A stretch of 64,000 nucleotides of DNA. Origin: Lepus europaeus (Eukaryota > Chordata > Mammalia > Lagomorpha > Leporidae). Numbering within the stretch: position 1 is the first letter of the stretch; every line of letters begins with the position of its first letter. Below, piece after piece: positions 1 through 13,219 of this stretch. The stretch spans positions 62,092,468-62,156,467 of the forward strand of contig NC_084838.1 in NCBI RefSeq assembly GCF_033115175.1. The letters are read 5' to 3'. A program made the translations under genes and the position numbers. The notes below the pieces were generated by a model. It worked only from the letters and a program-made list of their open reading frames with translations, searched no databases and was not told the origin of the DNA.

Positions 1-1656
1 ACTCTTGTTTTGAGAAGGCTGTGTATTTGTGAATACTTGGTGATCCTTTTTCCTTCCACCTTCCTCCTCATTATATGCATATTTTCAGAAACAGTCATCC
101 TTGGAAGCTACCTCTTTTTACCTATTATTGATGTGTTAGAAATTATGGTTTTTCAACCAAGTCTACTCTGAGATATTTCGCACTTGAAGTTCTACTCCCC
201 TAAACTTCATGAGCATAAAGGCATTTTATTCTATTCAATACAATTAATAGTTTTATCTTGATTTGGATAGTAAAATATTAACACTGTGCACAGAATAAGC
301 TTGAAGAAATGGTAGTAGTTATCCTAGAAGACATAGAATAATAAAAAGTCAATAGTTTCTTCAAATAGCCATCAATTTTCATTTTTGTGCAGTTGTGTCT
401 TTTTGTTCTGATATTGGATGCAAATCAACTTATACTAAACTTTCCAAAATTTCAGTCATTTTGGGAACACCCTTCATGATGTTTCCCTTATCTTCTAACT
501 GTACTATTAATCACTAAATATTTTTAAAGTAAAATAACTTTTTAACTTAAAAGTGCTTGATTGAGAAATTATACATCAGTGCTTTAAATAGAAACTCAAT
601 AAAATTTGCCATAAATTTGAAATAACTGAGCAAAAGCTATAAATTCTACCCAGATATTAAGGTCTACCAAGGATCAGGACTGGAGGCCCACTCTGTGATA
701 AAAGGAAATTGCAAATGTTATAATGGTATCAAAAACCTAGTGGAAACTATTTCCTGGACTTAAACAAAGATATTTTCATACCTTGATTATGTGATTTAAC
801 ATGAAAGGACTTTTAAAATGCTTGGAAATTTCGCATTATTTTTAACTTCACTTGTCTGTGCATTTACAGAGCCCCTAGTTTTTTGCTAGTGCCTTACCCA
901 TGGCATGTAAAATGATGATCTTACGGTGTGCTCTCTCTGTAAAAATAAATAAATAAATAGATAGATAAAACACTATTAAACCAAAGTCAGTAAGGTTTTG
1001 TTTATGGGACTCTTTTTTTTTTAATATGAAAACCAGTCAATCAATTTCTGTTCTTTAGAGTATACTTGGCTATGGAAGTTGCTAAACATTTCGTTTATAA
1101 TATAATGCTTTCACTGAAATCAGAATTAGGTCATCGTGTCCATTGCCTTCATTTTGGCAATCTGAGTTTGAAATAAAAGACAAATGACATAAATTAATGG
1201 AGTAAAATTAATGTTGTGGTAATATTAAATAAAGCTAATGCCTCTTGCACCTGGAGGGCTATACAGATGGCAGGCATACCTAATTACGCACCCTGCTGCC
1301 TGTAAGTGTACAGATAAAATCTCTCAACTGAATATAAAATATGTTCATTCACTGGCTCCAGAAAGGTATGAGTAAGGCCACACAATACACAAAAGTGGAA
1401 CCTAGAATTCACATTTTTTAGGAAAAAAAAATATAATTCTAGTGGTGGAATGAAATAAGGAAATATTCAGCTGATTTTAAAAATAAGTCATTATTACAGT
1501 TTGGTCTTTGTCTTCCTGTGAAGATTAAAAGTACATGTCAATCCCATTAGAAAAAGCTTACTGTGAAACCAGTAAGGAAGTACTTAAATTTAAGATTATA
1601 TTTTCACTTGCTACATATCAGTGGAAAAGAATAATTTACTATTAAAATCCTGATTT
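1..1656. other. AT-rich DNA, no recognisable feature
   Basis: No gene, RNA or clear repeat seen. There is a short AAAT/AGAT simple repeat around 943-970 and A- or T-runs near 1010 and 1420. All reading frames are short. Confidence 0.6.
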
Positions 1657-2164
1657 AACAAATTGACACTCTTGTTTAAGGCACCAGCAATCTCCCCAGG
1701 CTCTAGTCATGAGTTTCCAAGGCCATGGAAGCCCCCTGAGCTTGCCGACTTTGATCTTTTTTTGACAAGGCCATAGTCAAAGTGGAAGTAGTGTCAATTT
1801 GTTAAGTCAACAACAGGAGTCCCTGTGCACTTACTCCTCACGTAGGATCTCTGTCCTTAATGTGTAGTTCAATGTGAATTAATGCTATCACTAGTGCTCA
1901 AACAGTATTTTGCACTTTGTGTTTTGTTGTGGGTGCAAACTGATGAAATCTTTACTTAATATATACTAAATTGATCTTCTGTATATAAAGATAATTGAAA
2001 ATGAATCTTGATGTCAATGGGATGGGAGAGGGAGCAGGAGATGGGAGGGTTGCTGGTAGGAGGGAAGTTATGGGGGGGAGGAAGCCATTGTAATCTATAA
2101 GCTATACTTTGGAAATTCATATTTACTAAATAAAAGTTAAAAAAAAAAACCCTGAACAAATTGA
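1657..2164 (+). mobile_element. Twin-primed (5'-inverted) L1 3' end
   Basis: About 1791-2150 is an L1 3' UTR end in + orientation, with the G-rich tract (GGGATGGGAGAGGGAGCAGG), AATAAA-like signal and short poly(A). About 1667-1790 is the immediately upstream part of the same 3' UTR in reverse orientation; it matches the complement of roughly 40270-40410 in the full-length L1. AACAAATTGA occurs at 1657-1666 and 2155-2164, each preceded by CCTGA, with a 3-nt indel between. Inverted 5' segment plus direct 3' segment plus flanking duplication is the twin-priming signature. The 3' UTR here lacks the internal duplication of the young L1. Confidence 0.85.
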
Positions 2165-2570
2165 TTGGATTTCTCCAGGAATAAACTGGATTAATTATTG
2201 CTTAGATATTTTTAAACTTGTTCAATTCTATAAGTAACTTCTGTAGAAAATACATTACTATAATTAAGCATATAGATAATACATTTTGCTAAAGATATTT
2301 CAGAAATGTGACTGAGCTTTTTAAAACACTGTGAGTTCTCTCCATTTAAGGAATGTGAATTTCCATGAATTTCATTTTGTTGCAGTTAAAAATACAACCA
2401 GAAACTTACACTTTTAGCTTCAGAATGTTTTTTTTAAATCTTTTTATAATATTTGTTATACATATTTATTATTTTTCTTATAATTAGCTATATTTTTGTT
2501 GCCTACATTTTAAGCATTATGGACCAGTATCGCTTTTTCAGACTTAGTTTCCATCAAACTAGGAGATCTG
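2165..2570. other. AT-rich DNA, no recognisable feature
   Basis: No gene or clear repeat seen; short T-runs only. Confidence 0.5.
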
Positions 2571-2848
2571 GGAGTAGGCATTTGGCTTAGCAGTTAAGAT
2601 GCCTTTATACCACATTGGAGTGCCTGGGCTCAACTCCCAACTCTGGCTCCTGACTATGGCTCCCTGCTAATGCAGACACTGGAAGGTAGCAGTGATGGCT
2701 CAAGTGATTAGATTTCTACCACCCAAGTGAGAGACTGGCATTGAGTTCCCATTTTTCCAACTCAACTCAGTCCTGGCATTGGGGAGTGAACCAGCAGAGG
2801 GGAGTGCTCTCTGTTTCTCTCTGCCTCTCATTTAAAATTTGGAAATCT
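2571..2848 (+). repeat. Old diverged CSINE
   Basis: Diverged C repeat: GGCTTAGCAGTTAAGATGCC head, TGGCTCCTGACTATGGCTCC region, GGGGAGTGAACCAGCAG, CT-rich tail. The tail is eroded. Confidence 0.75.
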
Positions 2849-3184
2849 AGAGGACCAGAGTTGTGGCCTAGCAGGTAAAGCTGCCACCTGTGATGTTGGC
2901 ATCTCATTTGGGCACCAGTTTGAGTCCTAGCTGCTCCACTTTGATCCAGCTCCCTGTAAATGGCCTAGGAAAAGCAGCAGAGCATGATTTAAGTCTTTGG
3001 GTCTCTGCTACCCAGGTGGGAAATCTGGAAAAAGCTCTTGGCTCCTGGCTTTGGCTTGGCCCATCCCTGGCAGTTGTGGCCAACTTGGAAGTCAACCAGC
3101 AGATGGAAGATCTTTCTCTTCCTCTCTCTCTGTAACTCTGACTTTCAAATAAGTAAATAAATTTAAAATAAATAAACAAAATTA
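2849..3184 (+). repeat. CSINE, tandem behind the previous one
   Basis: Full C repeat with head near 2852, AAATGGCCTAGGAAAAGCAG, GTCAACCAGCAGATGGAAGA, CTCT tract and AAATAA tail. GGAAATCT at 2841-2848 recurs at 3185-3192 and looks like its target-site duplication, so it inserted at the end of the older CSINE. Confidence 0.85.
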
Positions 3185-3539
3185 GGAAATCTGGTGTCAT
3201 ATATTTATAAGAGGATACTTTCTAAACTAAGGAACATGGTTTTCTCATCTTATACTATTTAATCTAGAGTTGATAAAGTATACATTTAAACATGTATTTG
3301 TAATAAGTGTTGCCATTTCAATAACTAAAATCATCACCTCATCCTTCCACACTTATTTAGAGGTATTTGATTATTATTCTTCTTATGAGTAGGTGATTTT
3401 TTTCCAAAGATTTTTCTTTCTGTACATTAAAGATATTTATGTGCAAAATTATCATGTCTTTCCTTTTTTCTGTCTTGCTCTTGCATTTCATGTAAATCAC
3501 TGGTGACAAATGTCTAACCCTGAAGGCGCTCTAAATTTC

Positions 3540-3720
3540 TCTGAAATGTGGGGTGGAGAACAAGAGCCTGCAGATTGCAAGGCCCTGAGTGCATTCCCTG
3601 GCTCGTTTCCTGGCTGGAAGACAGCTGACTTCTGTCTGGAAAATGGGAACAATAGCATCTTCTACACGGTGCTGTTAGTATCGAATGAAATGAAGTGTCT
3701 GTACATGATGACGCTTGATA
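3540..3720 (+). repeat. Ancient MIR SINE remnant
   Basis: The string GGAAAATGGGAACAATAGCA followed by a GAATGAAATGA region fits the MIR 3' half. Diverged; called by eye. An ATG-start frame of 72 codons across it looks incidental. Confidence 0.5.
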
Positions 3721-4024
3721 AACGGTAGAAGTGTTTTGGCTATGAAAGTCAACATAGTTGGAGTGCTGTGATGATTCACCGAGTGGAACTGTGGGGATCC
3801 TGTGAAATAGAGTGGGCTATTGCTGCTCTTAATTTATACCCCAACTTTTAACTAAAGTTGTAACATGCCTTCCTACTTTCTCATTTTAGAGATTTCCTCA
3901 CAATTCCTGCAGGAAAGGGAATTTGAAAAAAAAAAGCAATTCTAGAAGTAAGAACTGTAGGGTATCCTGGGTTGGTGAAGTGAATGCCACAACTTAATAA
4001 TATATGTAAGATTATTCTTTATTC

Positions 4025-4353
4025 TTTTTTTTAAAGATTTACTCATTTACCTGAAAGTCAGTTACAGAGAGAAAGGAGAGACAGACAGAGAGGGATCTTC
4101 CATCTGCTGGTTCACTCCCTAAATGTCCTCGATGGCCAGTGCTGGGCCTTGTGGAACCCAGGAGCCAGGACTTTCTTCCAGGTTCCCCACATGGATGTGA
4201 GGGCCCAAGCACTTAGACCATCTTCTGCTGCTTTCCCCAGACCATTAGCGGGGAACCTGATAGGAAGTGGAGCAGCTGGAACATGAACTGATGCCCATAT
4301 GGGTTGCTGGCACCACAGGTAGTGTCTTTACCAGCTATGCCACAACACTGGCC
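4025..4353 (-). repeat. CSINE, antisense
   Basis: Reverse-complement C repeat: AAAGATTTACTCATTTACCT tail, GAGAGAGGGATCTTCCATCT, CTGCTGGTTCACTCCC, and the head complement ending in CACAACACTGGCC. Confidence 0.85.
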
Positions 4354-4483
4354 TCTCTATATGAGATTTAAGTGAAAGTTATTTAAACCTAATGAGAGGC
4401 TTTACCAATAAAGCCTCAATGCTTGCAAAAGAAGTAAAATATCTAGTTTTAAAAGTAAATGGGAAATTGAATATTAACCATCA

Positions 4484-4853
4484 CTTTAGGGTGGTATTGT
4501 GTGCAGTGGGTTAAGCCAACGCCTGGGATGCCTGTATCCCATATGAGTATGGCATAGAATCTAGGCTGCTCAGCTTCCAAACCAGCTCCCAGCTGATCTG
4601 CCTGGGAAAGCAGTAGAAGATGGCTCAAGTGCTTGAGACACCACCACCCATGTGGGAGACTCAGATGAAGCCCCTGGCTCCTGGCTTCAGCCTGGCGCAG
4701 CTCCAGCCCCAACTACTGTGGCCATTTGAGGAATGAGCCAGCAGTGGAAGGTGGATCTCTTTCTCTTTTCTCTCTCTCACTCCCTCTTCTCATTCTCCTT
4801 CTCCCTCTCCTCTGTATCTCTGCCTTTCAAACAAACAAATCTTTTAAAAATAA
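4484..4853 (+). repeat. CSINE with target-site duplication
   Basis: C repeat with a long CT-rich tract. TAACCATCA at 4475-4483 and 4854-4862 flanks it. Confidence 0.85.
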
Positions 4854-4862
4854 TAACCATCA

Positions 4863-6667
4863 TTCATATATCCCTCCACTCCAGACATTGGTGTTAAATG
4901 AATTAGGGAAAGTAGACCCCATTTCATTCCTTTTTTAAGGTACCTCCTTTTCAAAAGGAGAGAAAAAGAAAAGTTAGCTTGGTTAACTAAACAGACCTCT
5001 AGGTTGTTGATGAGATCAGACTACCTGCCACAAGCTTAGTTTCTTCCATATTACAAATTGCTCAGATGCTTGATACTAAGTAAGTTGGTAAAACATAAAG
5101 TGAAAAGTGTATGTACCTCTAGTGGTTAAGTTTTTAAACTTTTAAGTTTTATTTGAAGAAGTCGAGAAAAAGAAAGGTGCTTCTAAAAAGCACTTGTGCC
5201 AAGCAATGAGCACATTTGACTATAAAAAGAACAACATCCTGAGACCCTGGCTCTGAAACTTCATACCATTTAAGACCTAGGTTAGGGTTGGAGGACAGAA
5301 GTTTCCATTTGGAATACTGCAGCGTTTTCTTTGGGTGTCAAGTGGGGATGGTACCTCTCTGAACTGGAAAGCAGGCAGCTTAATCTCTACATTTACACAT
5401 TGAAAGAGATTATATTCAGTCTTGATCCCTGCTTGCTAGTTAAATTTTTATGGATATTTATAAAAGAAATGATGCATTTCAAATATGGAAAGATAGTGAA
5501 GGGCCAAGAATCACTTTTTAACATTAATGAATTGAGATTCCAAAGAGTATAATGTGTATAGCCACCTGTGTAGAAGCAATTATTTGTGGAAAGCTCTGTT
5601 CCTGTGAAAGTTGTGCTGAGAAGTTCTGAAAGTGTGAAAATCTTTGGTGAATTTTGCTTTATAAGCCATGAGCTTATATTTCTTGTGTGATTTTCTTACC
5701 ATGATTTTGCTTAGAAGGCTTACCTGTTTTTCAACTTTTAAATGAAAAACAAGTAAAAGTTACTGGAAAGACCTTTAATTTCTAAACGTGTATTCTGAAC
5801 ACTGCAGATATTAGAAACTTAAATTGCTAAAAATTTGAATGTCCTGTTCTCTAAATCTATTTCTTAGAAGTATAGACTCTCACTCAAGGTTCAGAAATCA
5901 AAATGTATAATTTATGTGAAAATTTTTGAAACACGATATAAGCATTGGGCATTATTATCATATGTTAGCTCAACTACATATTTATGGCAATTTTTATTAT
6001 ATTATCAAACAGACCAAGATATTATTTAAATGTGTGTTCTTTCAATTTCCTGTTATATATGCCTGGAAATAAAACCTTTCTTCTGATGCAATGCTTAATT
6101 AAGGAATAACATATGTCAAAAATTTCCCAAAGGTATGAAGTGGTATGTAATTTTTTTTTATTTTACAAGTGTGTGCTTTAAAAAATTCAGTGAAAAACTT
6201 GTCGATTTATGATTCTCTTTTTTTGTAAAAGAAAGAATTTGTAAAATCTCAAGTTTGCCTAAAATTACTATTTTGAGAGCCTCAAATTGAATATGAATTA
6301 GTGGGCATAAATAAATGAACAATAGAATTATTTAGGGAGAGATTAGGATAAATAAGAAAAAAGGAGACCAAATAAGTACCAATGCTAGTTTACATCTTCT
6401 GTATCTTTCACTTTCCAAGCATTTCTCTTTGAGTTTGGGAAAATAGTACTAAGAGAGTGGTGATAATTATGGAAATTTTTCATACTCTGAGAAAGCAGGA
6501 AAAATGTGCAAGGTGTCCAGTGTCTGAAGGTCAGAAAGCAACTGGGACTGTTTCTGCAGACATTGTCAAAGGTAGGTCTGGTGGGTGGTTTCCATGTACA
6601 AACATATTATCCAAGTGCATGCTGGCAACATGACTTAACCTTTCTGGAATGTGAATTCTTGTTCTTT
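4863..6667. other. AT-rich DNA, no firm feature
   Basis: A possible eroded MIR lies near 5235-5360 (ACCCTGGCTCTGAAACTTCA), too diverged to call firmly. Nothing else recognised. Confidence 0.5.
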
Positions 6668-6737
6668 TTTAAATGTTGATTTTCATCTACCAGAAAGGCA
6701 GAGCAATACACATACACACACACCCCTATCTGTATGC

Positions 6738-6785
<48 letters not shown>

Positions 6786-7035
6786 TCCTGAACCTGCATC
6801 TGCTGATTCACTCCCTATATACCCACAAAAGCCAAGGCTGGCCCTGGCTGAAGCCAGGAGCCTGGAACTCCATCCAGGTCTCAAGAGCCCAAGCACTTGA
6901 GCTGTCATCTGCTGCTTCCCAGGATGCTTTAACATGGAGCTGGTTTGGAAGCTCAGTAGATAGGACTTGAGCTCAGCACTCAATTATGGGATGCAGTTAT
7001 CCCAAAGAAGACAACTGTTATACCACACCACTCAT
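6668..7035 (-). repeat. CSINE, antisense, with (GA)n expansion
   Basis: Reverse-complement C repeat. Its CT tract has become a pure (GA)n microsatellite at about 6738-6781, preceded by an ACACAC run at 6709-6723. Confidence 0.8.
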
Positions 7036-9783
7036 TCCTGTTAATTCTTCTTAATTAGTTAAAACTGCTTCCAAATATAGTCTTTATTATAAATGAAATA
7101 ATTTGCAGTATGAATCTTATTTAATCAAGCCCATTATTTAATCTGGGTATAATATCTATGGACAAACAAGAAATTTTCAAAGAAGTTAGCATTTCAAAAA
7201 ATCAACAAAAAAGAATTAGCATTTCAGCTTGATTTATCACCTTGACTCTTGCCTTATAATAATCAGAATCATCCAGTCTGTTGATCCCTCTTAGAATCAT
7301 GCAATAATAACATATTTCTTCTGTCCTTGGGTTTACAAATCCCTGAAGTCCCCTGAGAAGACGGTAATAGGTAGTAGTGTGAAGCATAAATGAAGTAAAA
7401 CCCAAATCTATATATTGCAGATGAAGTTGATTTTCTGGATTAAATTATCAAGTAAATTAAGCCAATATCACAAACATTTCTGTAGTACAGATTTTGCTAG
7501 AAATATGGTAAAAATAAAGTATAATCCCAACACTGTACACACAGGGTGATGAGTTTAATTACTGATGGTGACAGTACTCTAGTCTCTAGTTTAAAAGCAG
7601 TGTAAGTGGCCTCTTTTTTTTCTTTGCCCGTATCCTGCATGAACACTTTAGAAAGTGAAATGTTTTCTAGAAGTTGATTATGGTTTGGAAGCTCAGTGGC
7701 TATGAAAACATCCTTAGTGGTATCTTGCTCTGTCTTACCTTCTTTTCCCACTAAACTACCCTCTCCCTGTAGAAAGAGTATTGCATATTATTTATATCCC
7801 ATTACAGCAGTTTCCTTGTAGTTCCAACATGCTTTTTGTCCCTCTGGTGTTCTGCAGGAATTTAAAAAAAAAAAATGATTCCTTGCCTCTTCCTGAGTTA
7901 AATTTCTGGAAATGAAAGGGTATAATCTTTGCCTTGGATAAACAAGAAGTAGGCAGTGGCAGTCACTGGCATTATCTCAAGAAGCATCACCACATTAATG
8001 CCTGCAGTTAATAAGTAGACAAAGGCTGAAGGGTGAACTGAGGAAGTGGGGCAAGGGAGTAATCTGGTGTAGGGGTCAGGGAAGGCCCAGATTCCCATGC
8101 TGGTTTACTAGAAAGGCTCGAGGACCACAGTTCCTTCGCAGAATTGCCCGTTTCATTTAGAATTGATGTTTTCAACCCATCCTTATAAACGAACCATCTA
8201 TGGGAGTCAAGAGATCAGAGTAGCAACAAGTCTGTTTTCTCTCTTTCCTTGTACTCTGATCTTCAGTTCTCCATAGCTAGATGGGACATTCCTTATGATC
8301 AAGTCTTTTCTAGCTACAGCTTATTTATCAACTTTTCAATCTTTTTGCTTTCTTATGGATCTCTCCAAATCCCTTATACCCTGGTGTTTATCTAGTAGGA
8401 TTCAAATTTAAGGTTAGTTTTCCTAACATGATCAATGAGTAAACCATAATTTATGTGTAACCCAAATATAAATGGACCATAATTAACGAAGCACAGTTTG
8501 ACAACCAAAAAAATGTAACTAAAGGCTGACTACACATTTATTTCATCTATGATACCTTAGCTGATTTGCCCCTTATCCTTCTTCAAAATAGTTTCACTTC
8601 TGTCTTGTCCTAATCTTCCACATTCAAAGGGGCTTAAAATTCTATCTCCTCCCTACCCTGCTGGCTCATGCCTAAGTACTTCCTCACATTAAGCTTGGCC
8701 CCATTTCTGTATCTTCGAACAGGAGCAACCACTTCTAACGGCCAGGTGTGTCAGGCTGACCTAGACTGCTGGGCGACCCAGACTCTGCATGTACTCCTCA
8801 CCTGTATAGGAGGAAACACAGAGCAGTCCCTAGGAAATTTAATTCAACCCCAACTCTGACCATTTCTCTGCCAGAATCACCCCATTCTGTAAATTCAGTG
8901 TATAAATAAATGAAAACAAGCAAAATTAAAAAAAAGAAAAAACAAAAACAAAAACAAAACCAAACTTTGCTTGGGAAAATGTGTAGATTGGGAAGACAAG
9001 GCAAACATTTGTAAGTAGGTACAGCAAGGTGCACAAGCAGGTGTGGCAGTACAATCACTTGAAATGCAAACAACTCTCTTTTTCTTCTCTCTTTTTCTCT
9101 CTCTCTCTCAATCGAAAATCATTCCTCCCTCCACGCTGCCCAAACAAAGTCTCAAAGTACCTGCCAGTAGAAATGTTACAGGAAAGTCTTGGGTGTCTGA
9201 TGCAGAGAATTTTCACACCTCAAGAATACATCAGAATAAGAGTAAATAAGGGAGAATGAATTGAGTAATGGAAAAAAAAATAAAAGTCCTTAAAGTGGGA
9301 GGTGGGCAAGAAGCTTCTATTGCAAGGAGCACAGTCCAGAGGAAGAGTGCTAAATGATCATCCCTGGTTGCCAGTTCATTCGCAATTGACTCAGTCCCTG
9401 ACTCTGTGCACTTTTCTACTCCATTGCCTGTGTATAACCCACCATCCAACAGGAGGAGTCACTTGTAAGTCCCCCAACTGAGGAAGGGTGAGAGGCATTG
9501 GATGACATTAATGGATTTGGTGACAGGGAAGGAAAGTCTGTAACCTTGATCAGAGGGGTAGTTCATTACCAGCTGGGAAGTTCTCTAACAGCCCGGGCAT
9601 GCAATGTTAGAGTGTATCTCCCACTCCCAGATGGCTTATGTTCCAAAAGTTTCTTTTGGAATAGTTGGGCATGGGAGCATGGTGGTTGGGAATAGAACTT
9701 AGCAGATATTTTACTGAGGCTTCAGTAATGATTAGGCTTCCTGGATCCAGACTGGTTTGTTAAGAAAAGAAACTTTTTCTCTT
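7036..9783. other. Long stretch without a recognisable gene
   Basis: Reading frames are all under 100 codons with no recognisable domain. An A-rich AAAAACAAAAAC run lies near 8926-8962. Parts near 8540-8690 are faintly L2-like but too diverged to call. Confidence 0.5.
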
Positions 9784-9797
9784 GAAATACAAAGATA

Positions 9798-10128
9798 TGG
9801 AGTTGGTGCTATGGCGTAACAGATAAAGCCACCGCCTGCAGTGCTGGCATCCAATATGGGCGCCAGTTCAAGTCCCAGCTGCTCCACTTCCAATCCAACT
9901 CTCTGCTATAGCCTGGGAAAGCATCAGAAGATGGCCCAAGCCCTTGGGCCCCTGCACGGGGGTGGGAGACCCGGAAGAAGCTCCTGGCTCCTGGCTTCAA
10001 ATCAGCGCATCTCCGCCCATTGCGGCCAATTGGGGAGTGAACCAGTGGAAGGAAGATCTCTCTCTGCCTCTCCTTCTTTCTCTCTGTAACTCTGACTTTC
10101 AAATAAATAAATCTTAAGAAAAAAAAAA
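9798..10128 (+). repeat. CSINE with 14-bp target-site duplication
   Basis: Complete C repeat ending in AAATAAATAAATCTTAAG and an A tail. GAAATACAAAGATA at 9784-9797 and 10129-10142 flanks it exactly, implying recent insertion. Confidence 0.93.
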
Positions 10129-10142
10129 GAAATACAAAGATA

Positions 10143-11469
10143 GTTCATCAAGCCCCACTTCCCCAGGTGATGTCATGTGGTCACTGCCAGAGGTCTGGCT
10201 TGTTGCCCAGGGTGTGGTCTGAGCAGAGAGAGGAAGGGAAAGCGTTCACTCTCATCCTGAAATCTGCAGGTCAAAATAGCTTTCTTGGGTATTTGAGTTT
10301 TATCTTAATTCTAAGCCACACTTCTTTTACTTCTGATACTTAGACCTTCTATTCTTCTCGCCATGGCCCTGTTCTTGATCATCTATTCTGTCTGATGGGA
10401 CTCGGGACTTATTATCCCATAATATGACATCGTGACATACTGAGCGTTTTAAGCTGAAAGAATTTGAAAACCAGAAATTGCAGGAAGGACTTTTTGACCC
10501 TTCTTTGAAGCAGATCTTAAGCCCCTGTGCTTGTTATCTCCCTCGACTTAGAGAAAAGGAGCATCCTCGCCTCCAAAGATGGAAGGCATGCTGAGAGGAA
10601 TCTGACAACAGGTCCTGCTGAGTTTCCCCCAATCTACACCTTCTGGCTCATGCCATTCATCTTATCCCCCTTCACCATAACTCTTAGCTGACATTTAGGT
10701 TTAACCATGTCCGTGAGTCTTCATTTCCTATGAAGTCTCCCATGACATATAAAACTTTCATACGTATTGTAAAGTTTGTATGCTGTTCTCTTGATAATCT
10801 GTCTTTTGTCATAGAGGCCCCAGTTGAGGACTTAGAAGGGTAGAAGGAAAAGACAGTTTTCTTCCCCAGTAGATGAAAAACACCACCTTGTGCCCAGACC
10901 CCGCACACTGTGCATTCGCACTTGCACCTGCTCTGCATTCATCATCACTGCCATCTGCCCATGCCTTGAAAGAAATGCACCTGTGACTTACCTCAGTGTC
11001 TCGCCCCTTCCCCGCATCTTGCCACCTCTACCTGGGTTGGATCTATAGTTTGCTAGGACACCCTGTGCTGATGGTGGAGTACCCCCCCATACCCATCTTT
11101 CCTAAGCACGAGGGTCCTGCAGTGGTTTCCTTCATCAGATCTGTCAGATGCTTTATAAGATGGATTTTCTCACCACAAATCTTTAGCCCATAAATGGATT
11201 AATTGATCAAAAACATTAAACTATGTTAATGTTGTATTCTGAAATAATGAAGTTGTTTAGAAAACCTAATGTTTGGGCTGTTTGGATCCTAGAATTCCAG
11301 GAAAACCATTGGAGGCATAAAACACTTTTGTGAAGACCGTGAAGAAACCTTTTGGGCATGTTCAAATGCTTGAAAATGAAAAGTTCTGGGTCTCTATGAT
11401 CCTAATTTTATCTCCCAGTATGCAGCTTCTGCTTGCCTTGATCTGCCCCTATTGCTGACAAGATTCTTT
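10143..11469. other. No recognisable feature
   Basis: Moderate-complexity sequence without long frames or repeat hallmarks that I recognise. Confidence 0.5.
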
Positions 11470-11790
11470 TGGTCCCTTGTTCAGTCATCCTGCCCCTTGC
11501 TCAAATTTGTCCTAGGATTCTCACTGCATAGAAAAAGAGTCCACACTCTTAGCATCAGAGACACCTACTGCTTGGTTCCAGATTTTCTTGTTCATTTCCC
11601 CACTTTTGTTCCAATGAAGCTCTAGCCATTCTTTTAGTCATTTTCCAGACATCATTTGCATAAATTGACCTCCATGTTTTTATTTAAAATCTACTTTTTC
11701 TGGAGTGATTTTTTTCCCCCTCAACATGTTCCTGAGTTAGTCATCCCTTAATGCCTTTGTCAAATCTCTCACCCTCCACAAAGTTTTCTG
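11470..11790 (+). repeat. Probable L2 LINE 3'-end remnant
   Basis: The order of motifs (AGAGTCCACACTCTTAGCAT, CAATGAAGCTCTAGCCATTC, CCTTTGTCAAATCTCTCACC) follows the mammalian L2 3' end. Strongly diverged; from memory of the consensus. Confidence 0.45.
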
Positions 11791-12256
11791 TTTAATGAGC
11801 TAATTTTGTGTTAAAGTTTTTCTTATGGGAAGTAGAATTTAATGAATACTCAGAAATAGTAGTGATAATTAATTAGAATTTGTCTTTCTTATCATGTCAT
11901 GAATTTTTATCTTTGGCACAGCATTTTTTAAATGTCATTTATAAAAATATTATATACAAAATATAGCTTTTTGAAAAACAAAAATCTATGTTCCAAAAGT
12001 AACATCTGGGAGCATTGCTTAAATACAGTAAAAGAGATGTGTTTTGACAGGCTTATGAGAATATCAAATATGACAATACATTGTAAATCTTCTATGGGTG
12101 TGAAATACTATTTACCAAATTCACTTTACAAAAAATCACTGGAGAGACTGAGGAATACATTTTCAGGAAACATACCTCTACTGCACCAAACTTTGGTCTT
12201 TAGTCACAGATTCTGCTCCCAAGTAGACTGTGAGGTTCTGGATAGCAGGACTGGGT
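11791..12256. other. AT-rich DNA, no firm feature
   Basis: A 123-codon frame starts at 11932 and runs into the poly-T and tail of the next CSINE. It has no recognisable domain and I treat it as chance. Confidence 0.45.
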
Positions 12257-12270
12257 CTCCTTCAGCTTTT

Positions 12271-12606
12271 TTTTTTTTTCAAAGATGTTATTTATTTATT
12301 TGAGAGGTAGAGTTACAGACAGTGAGAGGGAGAGACAGAGAAAAAGGTCTTCCTTCTGTTGGTTCACTCCCCAGGTGACCACTACGACCGGAGCTGTGCT
12401 GATCCAAAGCCAGGAGCCAGGTGCTTCTTCCAGGTCTCCCATGTGGGGGCAGGGGCCCAAGCACTTGGACTATCTTCTACTGCTTTTCCCAGGCCATAGC
12501 AGAGAGCTGGATTGGATTAGGGGCAGCCGGGACTAGAACCAGCACCCATATGGGATGGTGGCACTGCAGGAGGAGGATTAACTTACTGTGCCATGGCGCC
12601 GGCCCC
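12271..12606 (-). repeat. CSINE, antisense, with 14-bp duplication
   Basis: Reverse-complement C repeat ending in CATGGCGCCGGCCCC. CTCCTTCAGCTTTT at 12257-12270 and 12607-12620 flanks it. Confidence 0.93.
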
Positions 12607-12620
12607 CTCCTTCAGCTTTT

Positions 12621-13203
12621 GACCTTCATGAGATACAATAGCTAGATCACATAGCGGGTCATATTGCATGTGATTTTGTTTTCTTGTGTGAAAGCAAGAT
12701 TTTTTTCCCCTAGTAAAAGTTAAAAGCAAGAAAGGTATTTGTTATATTTGAAGAATTACTTCGGAGAGGTGACAAAGAAAAAGTATCTCTGTGCATTCTC
12801 CCTACAGGCAGAATGGAGCTGGAGAGGGAAATACTAGGTCAACTTTTTAAGTTATTAGCATAGTTGATATTGGAAGGTTAAGCGTAGAATATAAGCCAGT
12901 CCTTTAATGATCAAATGTGTTTCTAGATTGGCTGATCTTACTTGGTAAATCCTTATGCATGGATGTATTTTTATATTCCAATTATCCATCATCTGCCTAG
13001 CTTGTTAAATTGGACCAAAACATTGATTATATGCTATGGGCCATGAATGATATCACTCAGACTAAATAAGTAAGTAACAGGCCTGGAAATTCTCGACTTT
13101 CTATCAAACTAAGAAATTTAAATTGAGAGAATTTATTCCAACCCGCTAATGAATACATGAGCCAGCTTTAAAGTTAGCAATCATTTATGATGGACCTTGG
13201 AAT
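12621..13203. other. No recognisable feature
   Basis: AT-rich, no long frame, no repeat hallmark. Confidence 0.5.
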
Positions 13204-13219
13204 AAAAAATCTAGGTTTT

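Noticed and set aside
11932-12303. 123-codon plus-strand frame
   Set aside because: AT-rich translation ending in the poly-T and tail of a CSINE; no domain recognised.
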